64,000 nucleotides of DNA from Diphasiastrum complanatum (lineage: Eukaryota > Streptophyta > Lycopodiopsida > Lycopodiales > Lycopodiaceae): positions 69,596,252 through 69,660,251 of the forward strand of contig CM055092.1 in NCBI GenBank assembly GCA_029204225.1. Direction: 5' to 3'. Below the pieces are notes generated by a model. That model was not told the origin of the DNA. It was given only the letters and a program-made list of their open reading frames with translations, and made no database searches. This document shows positions 11,130 to 21,479 of the stretch, piece after piece. Position 1 is the stretch's first letter, and the number at the start of each line of letters is the position of its first letter. The translations under genes and the position numbers were made by a program.

Positions 11130-11700
11130 TTAATTTGTATGTTATGACCCCTGGCTGTATTGAGTCAAGACATTGTCGTAGCTTGACCCGTAAAGGCCTT
11201 GTTACTTGGAATCATATTATGGACCTGATATACTCTTCCAGTCTCTCTCATCTTGGCCTTTCAACCCGAGAAGCCAAGTTTCTCTCCTTTGCCTTTACTC
11301 ATGGTGACCTTGGTCTTTTATCTACTTCTTCCACTTATGATGCAATAATAACTGGCTCTTTGAGGCCCTTGACAAGGCTGGCAAAATTTGTTACTCTGTT
11401 TTCTCTGCGTCCAAAGAACCGAATTTCACCTTCTCCTGGTACAACTCTAAGTGGAATGTTTTTTACCCCTCCCATATTTGGAAATCTAGGTTCCGTCGTA
11501 CTCATATACTCAAAACAAGAAAACTTAGAGTTTTCTCATTGAGGGTACTTCAACTCTCTCTTCCCGTTCGTGCCAATTACAGAGAGGATGTGTCTTATAG
11601 TTGCTCTAAATGCAAAATATTTGATGAGGATGTGATTCACCTGATCTTTCATTGTTACATCCCGCTTTGGAAGATAGTGACTGATTTTTTTATTTAGTCA
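11130..11700 (+). pseudogene. LINE (non-LTR) 3'-end relic with zf-RVT motif
   Basis: The frame at 11135-11542 and the sequence after it (about 11520-11690, different frame) together resemble the C-terminal tail of plant L1-type LINE proteins. The clearest part is a zinc-binding zf-RVT motif at about 11595-11670: CSKC, then H and C spaced as in C-x2-C...H...C, followed by a Trp. A frameshift separates the parts, and no reverse transcriptase domain or poly-A tail was found. It is a decayed fragment and not a host gene. Confidence 0.6.
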
Positions 11701-12499
11701 TGTCAAGTTTAAGAGATTCAGCCACTTAGATGTATTGATGAATGATATTACATTTGATGATGATAAGATCGATTGCTTCTAGCAATGTATCAGAGTCACA
11801 ACTTTGTGGAACATATGGCTAGATAGGAATAGTAGAGAATTTGGGAATCATGATTTTTACATCTCCCCTCTACTCTTCTCTAAAGAGGTTGATAAGCTTA
11901 TGCTTCTTGAAGTTTACTGCTACTTTGTGTTTTTTGTAAAAAGTATCTAATCTATGGTCAATTTTCTTCTAGAGAATTTGTTTTTTTTGTATGTTATGAC
12001 TATATTATTTTGGACTTACATATGCAAAATGTTGATCAAGCTACTTATTCCTACTGAAGCCCAATAAGGTATATATAGTAAGTTCTTCTCCTTATTCAGT
12101 GGAGTGCTCTCATAATTGAGTAACAAGGCTAATCAATTCATATTTCATTTTTCTCTAAATTTAAGAGACCCCTATTATGATTAAATTGGAGCTACTTTTA
12201 TGGATTCTAAAGCCTTAAAATATTCATTATAGATTTGTAAGTGCTATATTTCTAGTATTATCATCCAATGGAACCTGAGGAATATACATGGCATCATCTC
12301 TTACAAAAAAAAACGTGAATCTTTAATGAATATGAGGACTTTTTGGGAATGAATTAGTCAAGAAGCAAGTGTTAAGACCATCAGCTCTCTCCTCCCCCTT
12401 CTACCGAAGGGTTTTCCTTTTAAAACGGCTTTTCTTCTTGATTATTTGATTATTATTTTTTTTGTCAAGGAGGCTATTAGACAAGCTCCCAATAGCCAA
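11700..12499. other. Intergenic, nothing recognised
   Basis: AT-rich DNA, possibly the continuation of the LINE relic's 3' region. No coding or repeat structure could be supported. Confidence 0.4.
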
Positions 12500-12841
12500 T
12501 CATTCACAATAATAGGATATGGTTTTGTTATGTCGTCGATGTAGCATAGGGGTCCGTCGCTGGGAGTGGCAACCTCTCATCGGGCAATCTTGGCATGGAT
12601 GATTAACTCTGCATTGTGAACATGAGGGATCAAATGTTGATGGATCCCCTTGATGTGGACATTTAGCACGACGGTGTTTTCCTCTACATCCATAGCACCT
12701 AACTAAGTGTAGTATACCATCGCCTCTAAGTTGATAGACATACACCGGTAACAGATTTCCCTTTGGATCTTTCACAAAATAGACTGGTAGGCTATTATGG
12801 TCCTCCATTGAGTTCGGTGACATGCAAGATGATATAACCAA
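12500..12841 (-). pseudogene. gypsy-like gag, Cys-rich zinc-knuckle end
   Basis: 113-codon frame. Residues ~48-65 contain C-x2-C-x3-H-x4-C (CYGC...H....C) followed by a second cluster, C-x2-C...H-x-C-x2-C. Such knuckles bind nucleic acid in Gag. The frame ends without a protease downstream. Confidence 0.55.
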
Positions 12842-12890
12842 AACTTCTACCTTGCCACTGTTTGTTGAAGAAACTTGCGATTTAGATGGA

Positions 12891-13100
12891 TCAATCTGAC
12901 ATCCATCCTTTGGGTGAGCTCCTTGTTGTCTCGATTATGCTTCTGACCATTGAACCGCTGGATCTTGTTGTCGACGAATTTGTTGCCCTGTATTTTGTCT
13001 TTTGATAAGCACGGATTCTTGATTGGACACTTGGTACTTGGATGATCTCCAAAGCAGAAGGTACATTTGTCCTTTTCAAGAAACTTAATAGAGTGAGCAT
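12891..13100 (-). pseudogene. gypsy-like gag, first zinc knuckle
   Basis: A C-x2-C-x3-H-x4-C motif (KCTFCFGDH....KC) lies at about 13030-13075 in a frame other than the longest ATG-initiated one. That indicates a frameshift between this and the next piece. Gln/Arg/Asn-rich linkers surround it. Confidence 0.5.
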
Positions 13101-13122
13101 AAGCTTGTTGACAACTTGAAGT

Positions 13123-13515
13123 TCAAGGTTCTTGGTCTTCCACTACACTTGATCTGCTTGACCTTGCTGCACTTTGTTGCCTTGCATGGGGTTCCATTCT
13201 TGTTGGATCATCGCTCGTTGTCGACCTTTGTTCCTCTAATTCCCCATCTGGATAGGGAAAATACTTCTTCTCGAGTGAGACTTCCAGCAAGGCAGTATCC
13301 TTACAACGTTGTGCAATCGTCACATAGGATGCTAACTCTTTCATACCGGATCTGATCCTTTTGGGCAATCTGGCATAGTATTTTGCCATGATGATTTGTT
13401 GGAAAATCGGAGGATCACAATCCTTCACTAGATGATAGATCCGATAGGTGTAGTCTCGGATTGTTTCATCATGGAACTTTTTTAATTTCGATAATCCTAC
13501 AAGGGCGGTCTCCAT
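13123..13515 (-). pseudogene. gypsy-like gag capsid fragment
   Basis: 130-codon frame. Residues ~8-80 follow the retrotransposon gag pattern (LSKLKKFHDETIRDYTYRIYHLV, then MAKYYARLPKRIR), a helix-rich capsid-like domain. The C-terminal third is a Ser/Arg-rich linker. The true start lies upstream, across the interruption at 13516-14342. Confidence 0.6.
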
Positions 13516-14342
13516 AGTTTAGCACGCAAAGTAGCTGGTTGGTGACTTAAATGACGTTGGTGTTCCAATCCTCTTTTTTTTTTTTTTTTGAAAGATGGAG
13601 AAGAAGAAGAAGAAGAAGAAGAAGAAGAGAATCCATCCATCACTCTTCGGTCCCATCTCTATTCCATCTCCTATCTCCATCTCTGTTAGATAAATCCATT
13701 TCTGTCTCTATTCTCATCCATTGGCTGATGTAGAGGGAACTGGTCGACTTGATCTGAGGTTCATTCACTTGATTCAGTCCAGGGTGTTGGATCTTAATAG
13801 ATGTTTTGACTGCAACCTAGATCTGACAAGATCTGATCAGTTTCAGTTGGCTAACACTGTGATTTTAGCCCTTTTTCTTAGTTCTTTGTGGTTTTTATTT
13901 TATTTTATTTTTATTTCTTCAAATCTGAGTGTATCTAACCTTCAACCTTCCTACAATAGCTGTATCTAGACCATTTCTAGATAATTGAGTTCTGAAAGAG
14001 TTCTTGATGGATAGATCTGTCAGGATCTTGAAAAAACTCAGTTTTTAAGCACTTTTCAGCACTTTTTCTTAGATATTTCTAAATCTAACCATTGGATCTT
14101 CACAAAACTTTCACAGTAGCCAGATCCAGTTAGATCTATCTATCAAAACTCTTTGCAAAGGCTACCGGTAGTTGGTCTTCAACTTATTCCAAAACTAAGG
14201 TAATATTAGAATGAAAAAATATGGGAGCTAAGAACTCATTCCATTTTGTCTCAAATCCCATCAACTATTCTAAGTCCCGAGCAAATGTGGTGGCCGCACA
14301 GACTGTGGGGTAAGGACAATTGATATACTTTTAGAAAACTAG
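13516..14342. other. Interruption inside gypsy gag, with (GAA)n
   Basis: Gag coding similarity stops at both edges of this stretch. It contains a T-run at 13567-13588 and a (GAA)n tract at about 13596-13630. No LTRs, terminal repeats or coding domains were identified, so the nature of the insert is unresolved. Confidence 0.4.
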
Positions 14343-14655
14343 GTGAGAGCCCTCTTGGCATCTACATCCGTTTTCCACCCATACTCTGAGGTTATTTTTG
14401 GCCAGTTCATATTGCTGATCGTGATCTGGTCCAGAGAAGTGCCACACTCTGCCCATTTAGATTGTCATGTGCAGGGGAAGAATTGTGGGTTCACCCTTAA
14501 TTGTCGTGGACTCATGACATATGCCTTGATGGCCACAGGGTCTCACTCGAATAGTTGTTGGCGCCACTCCAGTTGTCGTTGTAGTGTGGGAAGGCACTTC
14601 AGCTTGTTGCCCTTCATTGTTTGGGCTAAAACTGACACTTGCTAGATGGATCGAG

Positions 14656-15324
14656 TGTTAAAATTTCACAATTCTAGCTTGACCAATTTTGGTCATATTG
14701 CTTGTAAATTGTATTATGGTCATGTTGTGACTTGTCACACGTGCCAAATAGCATAAGATACTCTTTGTATAGGAGTGGCACCTTTGGAATGAGTCCAAAT
14801 AGTGCTTTGATAGGCTAGAGAGATTCTAGGAGCTAAAAATACCATGTTTTTCATTGTTTTGGGATCTCGAGATCTTGACCCCTAATTAGGGTGGATCAAG
14901 TGGATATTTAGGTTAGATGTTAGGGTTAGGTTATGATGAATGCATAGAAGCCCTAATATGCTCAAATCTGAACTCTACATGTATAAATATGTGATGGGAT
15001 TTCCATCCAATTATGAGCAAAATCAAGATTTTCCTTCTTGACTAGTTTGAATCTATGATTTGATTGATGAACGCTATTGGCATATGATTTTTTTGTGATG
15101 ATTGAATGAGTTTGGAGTTGCAGGTATAGTACACAGGCAGCAACAGGCTGTAATTTCACACATGTGAAGAGTTTTGGAGATAATTCATGGAGTTTAAGCC
15201 AAGATAAGCTAGGAATCAATGCATTGATTAGTTACCTAGCTTCTAGATCTTGTTTGGATCTTAAGTAGGTGCTTTCTCCATCATTTCTAGGATCAAATGG
15301 GACTATTTTGCTGTATTTTTATCA
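14656..15324 (+). repeat. copia-2 5' LTR (669 bp)
   Basis: Matches the 3' LTR except that it holds about 270 bases (roughly 14830-15080) missing there and lacks a short segment present there near 19170. Confidence 0.92.
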
Positions 15325-15337
15325 TGGTATCAAATCC
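15325..15337 (+). other. copia-2 primer-binding site (variant)
   Basis: TGGTATCAAATCC abuts the 5' LTR. It is a variant of the initiator tRNA-Met primer site TGGTATCAGAGC. Confidence 0.8.
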
Positions 15338-16097
15338 ATTCCAAGAAATGAGCTTCACTTCATGCTAGAATCATAGATTTTGATGCAATTCAAGCATTGA
15401 TTGCTATCTAGACATAATCTATGAGTAGTACCTTCAATTATTGATCAATTTGAGTGAAGAGGGATCTAATGGTTTTTGATTTACAGGCTTTCTAGCTTCA
15501 AAATCTGAGTTGTGGTCATCTCTTATCAATTGGATCAAAATAGCAAGTATTTTGTGCTTTCATCATATTGATGCTACTCAATTTGTGGAGTCTATTACAA
15601 GGAATAGTTTTCAATCAATCAAAAGGAAGGTAGATCCTTATCTTTGGTACTGTAATAGGTCGCTCTTAGAATTATTGAGATCTTAGAAATTCAATTTTGG
15701 GGTCAGCCCAAAGACTTTGAAAAGTGCTCATCAAGGAATGCAATTCTAGTCAAGATTGTATTCAGTTTTTGCTTGATTTGTGATATAGTTTGGATTGATT
15801 ATTGCATGATGATTCAACTTGATATTGTAGGAATGATTTGAAGAGGCATTTATGTGCATATGATTCCTTTGGTTCATGTTAGGTGAATCTTATATCCTTG
15901 TGAAGTCGAGATCAAGGAGGAGACAATTCTAGATCCATTTTTTTATGCAAATTCAAGCTAGTTTCCATTCTTGTTGACATTCATAGATTTGATTTGGAGT
16001 TTTGAGCTTTCTAAATCCCTAGGTAGTGGGATAGCTAGTCTTTCAATCATTTCTATTTTGCATCTATTCTTGTGATCAAGATATTGTTTAAAGATAG
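15338..16097 (+). other. copia-2 untranslated leader
   Basis: About 0.76 kb between primer site and gag start with no open frame of note, comparable to the 0.6-kb leader of copia-1. Confidence 0.7.
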
Positions 16098-16911
16098 ATG
16101 GCTTCAATGAATGCATATCTTTTGGATTCACATGATAGATTGAATGCTTCTAGTTATTCAATTTGGAAGCTAAGAATGGAATCAATTCTTATTTTACAAG
16201 ATCTAATGGATATAGTGAGTGGTGAAGATGATGAGCCCATTCACCCTCAAGAAGCTACAAATACAAAAGGAGGTGCAAGGTTGCTCTCCATTGTATAAAA
16301 ATGAATGTAGCTAATGACCTTCTTAAGGAGGTAGGTGCTTGCACCTCGGCTCAAGAAGAATGGGAAACTCTTCAAAAGATATATGAATCCAAGAATACTT
16401 CAAGGTTGCTATCCTTGAAGAATCAAATCCTTCAATGTTTTCAAGCTAAAGGAGAGAGTGGACATTCATATGTGTTGAGAGTTAAGGACTTAAACAAGGA
16501 GCTTGCTTACATAGGAGATTCCATTAAGGAAAGTCAACTTGTTTAACTAATCTTGAATGGTTTGAGTGTGGATTTTTCTAACCTAGTGCAAGGCTATGCA
16601 ATTATGGGCAAGTTGCCCTCACTTGAAGATCTCCAAGGAGTCGTCATGGCCGATGAAAGTTGGAGAACACACATCGAGTCAAGGATGGAAATGCTCTCTC
16701 TCTCAATGATGGAGATGGCAAGGCTTTTTTCATCAAATTCAAAGGCAAAGGTGCTGCATTCAAGAGAAACCAAGTCAAGGGTGAAGATCAAGAAGGACCT
16801 TCAAGTCCAAGCTCGAGCAAGCCAATGACGGATAAGTCAAAGGTCAAGTGCTACTTTTGTAGCAAGATGGGTCATTATGCCTTCGAGTGCTTCCAGAGGA
16901 AGAAAGCTTAA
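16098..16911 (+). pseudogene. copia-2 gag (broken)
   Basis: Starts ATGGCTTCAATG. Three overlapping frames (16098-16298, 16301-16546, 16553-16911 in two phases) together follow the copia-1 Gag order. They include the SSYSIWKLRMES motif near the start and an intact zinc knuckle C-x2-C-x4-H-x4-C (CYFC...GHYAFEC) near 16851-16895. Breaks include a frameshift near 16280 and a TAA at about 16544 where a CAA codon is expected. The knuckle is intact here, unlike in copia-1. Confidence 0.88.
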
Positions 16912-16963
16912 GGTCAAGCAAACCTAGGCCAAAAGGCAGAGGAGAGTTCATAAAGACTCTCTC

Positions 16964-17473
16964 ATGATGTCAAGTTGTTCATCTTCAAGCTTGAGAGGAG
17001 AAAACCCTTGGTGGATAGATAGTGGGGCTAGCTCCCACATGACAAGTAAGAGGGAGTATTTTGCAACCTTATCCACCTATGATGGACCTATCAAGCCAAT
17101 TTTTACAGCAAATGATTATGCTTGTAGGGTAGAAGGTATAGGATCCATACCTTTATGCTTGGGATCTTCAAAGAAGATCAAGATAGATGGTGTACTTTAC
17201 ATTCCTAGCATCACTAAGAGCTTACTTAGTGTAGGAAAATTGCTTGAAAATGGTTTCTTTGTGGAGTTATCTACTAATGTATGCAACATCAAGAAGAATG
17301 AGAAGATCATAGAAAGAGGAAGAAGTTTTGGGAGGTTGTTTAAGCTTGATGCTTTTGTTGATCCTAACCAATTTGTGATAGTAGCCAAGGAGGACAAGAT
17401 GACCACAAATGCTTTGTGGCACAAGAGGGTTGGTCACATCAACACCAAGTCTATGGAAGCCATATGCAAGTAG
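16964..17473 (+). pseudogene. copia-2 protease and pre-integrase region
   Basis: 169-codon frame. The aspartic protease site PWWIDSGASSHMT is intact at about 17005-17045. The GAG-pre-integrase motif (LWHKRVGHINTKSM) follows near 17415-17455. The frame stops at 17471 (TAG), and the C-x2-C half of the zinc motif (CEECALAKAHRLPF) continues in the next frame at 17520-17565. Confidence 0.88.
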
Positions 17474-17500
17474 GATCTTGATCTAGGCCTTCCAAGATCC

Positions 17501-18379
17501 ATGGCAAAGGAGAAAAAAGTTTGTGAAGAATGTGCTTTGGCTAAAGCACATAGGTTGCCTTTCTCTAACACTATCACTAAGACTACTCATCCTCTTAAGT
17601 TGATTCATTTGGATGTACATTTTGCTAGCACAAAGAGCAATTGTAGAGCCACAATGTTTGTAATCTTGAATGATGAATCCTCTAAGAATCTTATTGGCAA
17701 AGATATGGTTGAGATCAAGGAGGAGCTTGGTCAAGAGGAGGAGCAAAATTCGAGAGCTTCAACTATTCCAAGGAGAGCCACAAGAGCAAAGATGGAGCTA
17801 TCAATGCTCATTTTTGTGGACAAGGAAAGGCAAGTTGGAAAGTGGGTTACACTTTGTACTTCATTTGCTGAGTTTTGTAATGAAGTCCCTTTTAATTTTA
17901 AAGTATGGAATGAAAGGTGGTTGTCATATCTACTTACTCTTGAGTGTGCTAGAAGTAAGCATGACATTTTCATTTATAAGTTGAAAGATTTTGACTTAAT
18001 TTTCAAAGAGGCATATTGTGAACCTTGTATGAGAGTAAGTGAATCATCCTTGAATGACACTTATATCCATACAAGAGTATTTGGCCTCATTAGTTTCAAG
18101 TTCAACAAGTATGTATTGCAAATTGCTAGTGGTAAGCAATTGTGGACTAGTCAATTCCGAACTAGTAAATCTGGTATAAAAAATCTTGGTGATTGTTTTG
18201 TTGACTTGAAAGATCATATTGAGAAGGAGAACATTCAGGTTTGGAGACTTGAGAATAAATTCCTTGAGAGTCTTGAAGAAGATCATGGTTTGGATCCATG
18301 TTTGCATCATCAACACCAAGAGGGAGTGAACATGATGAAGAAAAAAGACATCAAGGAGGAACCCAAGAAGGAGCACTAG
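17501..18379 (+). CDS. copia-2 insert ORF 1 of unknown function
   Basis: 292-codon frame. The first ~55 residues finish the pre-integrase zinc motif and start the integrase (LKLIHLDVH). After that, no D-D-E integrase core and no RT motif appears. The rest is a Lys/Glu-rich sequence with an acidic stretch at about 17705-17750 and a very charged C-terminus (KKKDIKEEPKKEH). I do not recognise a domain. It occupies the same position as the unknown frame of copia-1, but I see no obvious sequence similarity between the two by eye. Confidence 0.5.
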   Translation: MAKEKKVCEECALAKAHRLPFSNTITKTTHPLKLIHLDVHFASTKSNCRATMFVILNDESSKNLIGKDMVEIKEELGQEEEQNSRASTIPRRATRAKMELSMLIFVDKERQVGKWVTLCTSFAEFCNEVPFNFKVWNERWLSYLLTLECARSKHDIFIYKLKDFDLIFKEAYCEPCMRVSESSLNDTYIHTRVFGLISFKFNKYVLQIASGKQLWTSQFRTSKSGIKNLGDCFVDLKDHIEKENIQVWRLENKFLESLEEDHGLDPCLHHQHQEGVNMMKKKDIKEEPKKEH

Positions 18380-18421
18380 TCTCAAGGAAAAAGAGACCTA
18401 AATCTACATCAGTATGAAGGT

Positions 18422-18757
18422 TTGGGTAAAGAGAAAGGATTAGCAAGGAAGTTTATCCATATCTCCCTTTACTCATCTTATTTTGTGTTTGATGTCATGT
18501 ATTTGACAAAGTCCTTTGATGATGTTAGTATGAACATTGTTTTTCATCCTATATCGTATGATGATGAAAAAGTTATCATTACTACTTTGATTGGAGTTTC
18601 AAAGATGTATTCAAAGGCCTCATCTTGTGATCCATTCGCTCTTGAATTTCCAAGGAATGAAGACTTTCATTGGAAGGATGCCAAGTTGGAGTTCATTATT
18701 GTCATGGATGAAGTCAAGATGGTGATGTTTCAGGCTTTGGTTGAATGTGCTTCATAA
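18422..18757 (+). CDS. copia-2 insert ORF 2 of unknown function
   Basis: Short frame following the first insert frame in the same strand sense, with alternating hydrophobic segments. No motif recognised. It may be an out-of-frame continuation of the first insert frame and not a separate gene. Confidence 0.3.
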   Translation: MGKEKGLARKFIHISLYSSYFVFDVMYLTKSFDDVSMNIVFHPISYDDEKVIITTLIGVSKMYSKASSCDPFALEFPRNEDFHWKDAKLEFIIVMDEVKMVMFQALVECAS

Positions 18758-19041
18758 AGAAGTTGGATCTTATGAAAAACTGCTATTTTTCATGTTTATT
18801 TTAAGGAGGAGACTCACATTTTGCAGCCCAAGGTGTTCATTCAACAATCTACCAAAGACAAAGCTTGGATCTTGAAGACAATCCTTATTGAGCTCTCACT
18901 ACATTTGAGAACTTGGAGCTCAAATCATATTCTTATCATGATGAGTGATCATACTCACTCAACAAAGCAAGAACTTTAAATTATGTTGTTTTTATCCATG
19001 TATTAATTATTGATCCAGGATAGTCTCATCAAGCTAAATTG

Positions 19042-19051
19042 TGATGAGGAG
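19042..19051 (+). other. copia-2 polypurine tract
   Basis: GATGAGGAG directly before the 3' LTR. Confidence 0.75.
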
Positions 19052-19472
19052 TGTTAAAATTTCACAATTCTAGCTTGACCAATTTTGGTCATATTGCTTG
19101 TAAATTGTATTATGGTCATGTTGTGGCTTGTCACACGTGCCAAATAGCATAGGATACTCTTTGTAAGTCTCATTACTAACCTAGAATAGGAGTGGCACTT
19201 TTGGAATGAGTCCAAATAGTGCTTTGATAGGCTAGAAAGATTTTAGGAGCTGGCATATGATTTTATGTGATGATTGAATGAGTTTGGAGTTGCAGGCCGT
19301 ACTTTCACACGTGTGAAGAGTTTTGGAGCTAATTCATGGAGTTCAAGCCAAGATAAGCTAGGAATCAATGCATTGATTAGTATCTAGCTTCTAGATCTTG
19401 TTTGGATCCTAAGTAGGTGCTTTCTCCATCATTTCTAGGATCAAATGGGACTATTTTGCTGCATTTTTATCA
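19052..19472 (+). repeat. copia-2 3' LTR (421 bp, internally deleted)
   Basis: Same termini as the 5' LTR but lacks ~270 internal bases. The deletion joins AGGAGCT to GGCATATGA near 19250. The size difference arose after insertion or by copying from a deleted template. Confidence 0.9.
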
Positions 19473-19477
19473 TCGAG

Positions 19478-20352
19478 AGCTTTGAGATGATGAAGTTGGG
19501 TGCTCCTCTTGGATTTGGCTCTGATCAATTGCTTGGCTGAAATCTAGGCCCTGGTCTTGTCCATTGGCCTCTGCTTGATCCTGCTCCTCCAGCCCCACTG
19601 CTTGTTTGCCTTTATCTTGGTTACAACTTGCCAATGCAGCATCGAGTGTGGGTGGCATTGGAATTACCATGAGGGCATTCTTTGCCTGTGCCAACTAGTG
19701 GTTGGACTCTATCGATATTTGTTGAACTCTGTTTGGTAGTTGTCAAAGGTTTGACGGTAGACGTTCACCTACTACGTAAGTAGATCCATCTCGGATTGGC
19801 TGACTATTGACAAGTGTTGGTTGGGCTAACTAGGTGGATTTTTCTGCTTGTAGGGCCGTCACCTCCACTCCCAAGCGTTGATTTTCAATTTCAAATACTG
19901 TCAGTTGGGCCTAGAGCGGGGCTAGGCTTTGACTTGCTTGGTGTTGGATCTCCTGGACTTTTAATTGAGCGTCCGTTGTGGATTTGGAGAGGTCCTTGAT
20001 GTGCCTTTGAAGACCATCTTCATGCTTTTTCAATTTCAGCACCTTGTTCTTCTCTGCTAGCTCGTGCTATTGAGCTATTTACATGTCCTGCCGAAGCTGG
20101 GTGACCTCTGCTACAACTTCGTGTTGCTGGTTCCAATCCACGGTTGTCCAGTATACTTTTGGCTGCTACCGCATCCTGGACAAAAGTTACCAAGAATTGG
20201 TAGGCCGATGTGATGTCCGTGGGCCCGGCCGGTACAATGCTACTTGTTGGGGCTAGGTGAGATGTCACTCGGATGACTTGCACATTGTCATCATCATCTT
20301 CTACAAGACTCTCTGGTGTCGCCATGTCATCTGGTGCGGTGGGGTCACACAC
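19478..20352 (-). pseudogene. gypsy-like gag N-terminal fragments
   Basis: Two minus-strand frames. The one at 20352-20020 starts near the primer site and has an acidic LVEDDDDNVQV stretch. The one at 19694-19478 is Gln/Asp-rich. The latter runs straight into 14655-14343 once the copia-2 insertion is set aside, which fixes the insertion as falling within a coding frame. The Gln/Glu-rich, poorly conserved N-terminus is usual for Tat/Athila-type Gag. Confidence 0.5.
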
Positions 20353-20399
20353 TAAAAAAGCAAAAACAACTAAAAGAACAACTATAGCTAGTTAGCCTA

Positions 20400-20417
20400 T
20401 CCTCGACAATGGTGCCA
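20400..20417 (-). other. gypsy primer-binding site, tRNA-Asp type
   Basis: The minus strand reads TGGCACCATTGTCGAGGA, differing by a few transitions from the tRNA-Asp primer site (TGGCGCC.TTG.CGGGGA) of Tat/Athila gypsy elements. It implies a 5' LTR at coordinates above 20418. Confidence 0.65.
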
Positions 20418-21479
20418 CTGTAGGGAGTGTATAACGAGTGGTGAGCAGCCCTCTACCTGTCAAAAAGGGTTAGAACACTTGGATATGTCTCTAACTATGC
20501 TTAGTTGCTAGTTTAGATGCTTATCTAACTCTATTTTAACACTACCCCAACTTAACTCTACCTTCAATAACTCTAAACACATAAATTCATCATGATTGAG
20601 AGTGAAAAGAGGGAGATAAGAGAGTTAGAGGGAGGTTAGCTCATGTGCTCATCCTAGCATGATAATGGAGAAAGTTTAACTATTGCAAAGCAAGAACTAG
20701 CAAATGGAAAACAAGAAGCAAAAGACAATGAAAAGCATAAGCAAGCAAAGATAGCACATAAGGATGCTTGAGCTCTCAAAATAGTAGAGTCTCCTCCTCT
20801 CAAATAAGCATGAAATAAGGTTACAAATGTTGCCTTTTTATCTTTGGGGTGGGTAGGTCCTCAATTGTTTGTTATGTTCTCAATAGTCATCTTTCCATAC
20901 TTTTCCAAAATGGATCTATGTTGTGGCATAAGGTTCCGAAACGCTGGCATTCAAAGGAACACATTCCATTGCATCTATGGTTTATATATATATTGGTGAT
21001 TGCAAACCTAAATGACTCATTATCATCTTTAAAACTAACTAAGTGTTACCTTACAAATTCATTCATTGGTATCTCACAAATTAGCATAGAAAATTGCAAT
21101 CGTCAATGACTCATTACTATCTTACAAAATGATATACATAATTGAAAATCCAAACCGTATGTACTTAGCACATCGTTCGATAAACTTTTGAAGTGATTTG
21201 TAAAGTCTTGATCTAGTGAACAACTTCAAGCTTAAAAAGCATTCTTACTTGAATTTGTGCATTGTTGATTTTGATTTTCAAAAAATAAAATTGCAATCTA
21301 AAATCAAAACAACTCTAAAACTCAATTTTTGATTAATCATACAACAATATTTGATAGCTTCTTCGATGACTTGCACAAAATTTTGTCAACCTTCTTGTCG
21401 CTATTTTTGTGTTGATAATTCTAGCTAGCATATTTAGCTAAATGTGAAGATTTTATATCCTTAAGATTCTTTTGCAAAA
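20418..21479 (-). other. Probable gypsy 5' LTR region, boundaries unresolved
   Basis: By position next to the primer site this should be LTR, but no second copy was found in the window, so neither the outer end nor a target-site duplication can be set. No gene is seen. Confidence 0.35.

Larger units (their letters stand above)
14651..19477 (+). mobile_element. copia-2: complete LTR element, non-autonomous, nested
   Basis: LTRs at 14656-15324 and 19052-19472 begin TGTTAAAA and end TTTTATCA. A perfect target-site duplication TCGAG flanks them (14651-14655 and 19473-19477). The insertion splits an older minus-strand gypsy gag frame, whose two halves meet exactly at the duplication. Inside are a primer site, a gag/protease region with several stops, a pre-integrase zinc motif, and then two open frames with no recognisable integrase core, RT or RNase H. 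Gag is related to that of copia-1. The copy is non-autonomous and more decayed than copia-1. Confidence 0.93.
12500..20417 (-). mobile_element. Decayed gypsy (Tat/Athila-like) gag region, interrupted
   Basis: Minus-strand pieces form one broken gag region. Reading 5' to 3' on the minus strand they are a primer-site-like sequence at 20400-20417, frames at 20352-20020 and 19694-19478, then (after the copia-2 insertion) 14655-14343, an unexplained ~0.8-kb interruption, 13515-13123, and two Cys/His zinc-binding segments at 13085-12891 and 12841-12500. No protease, RT or integrase was seen, so either the element is truncated or pol is lost. The identification rests on gag style and on the tRNA-Asp-type primer site. 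Confidence 0.65.

Noticed and set aside
11135-11542. Host gene in this 135-codon frame
   Set aside because: It precedes a LINE zf-RVT motif in a shifted frame and has no independent support.
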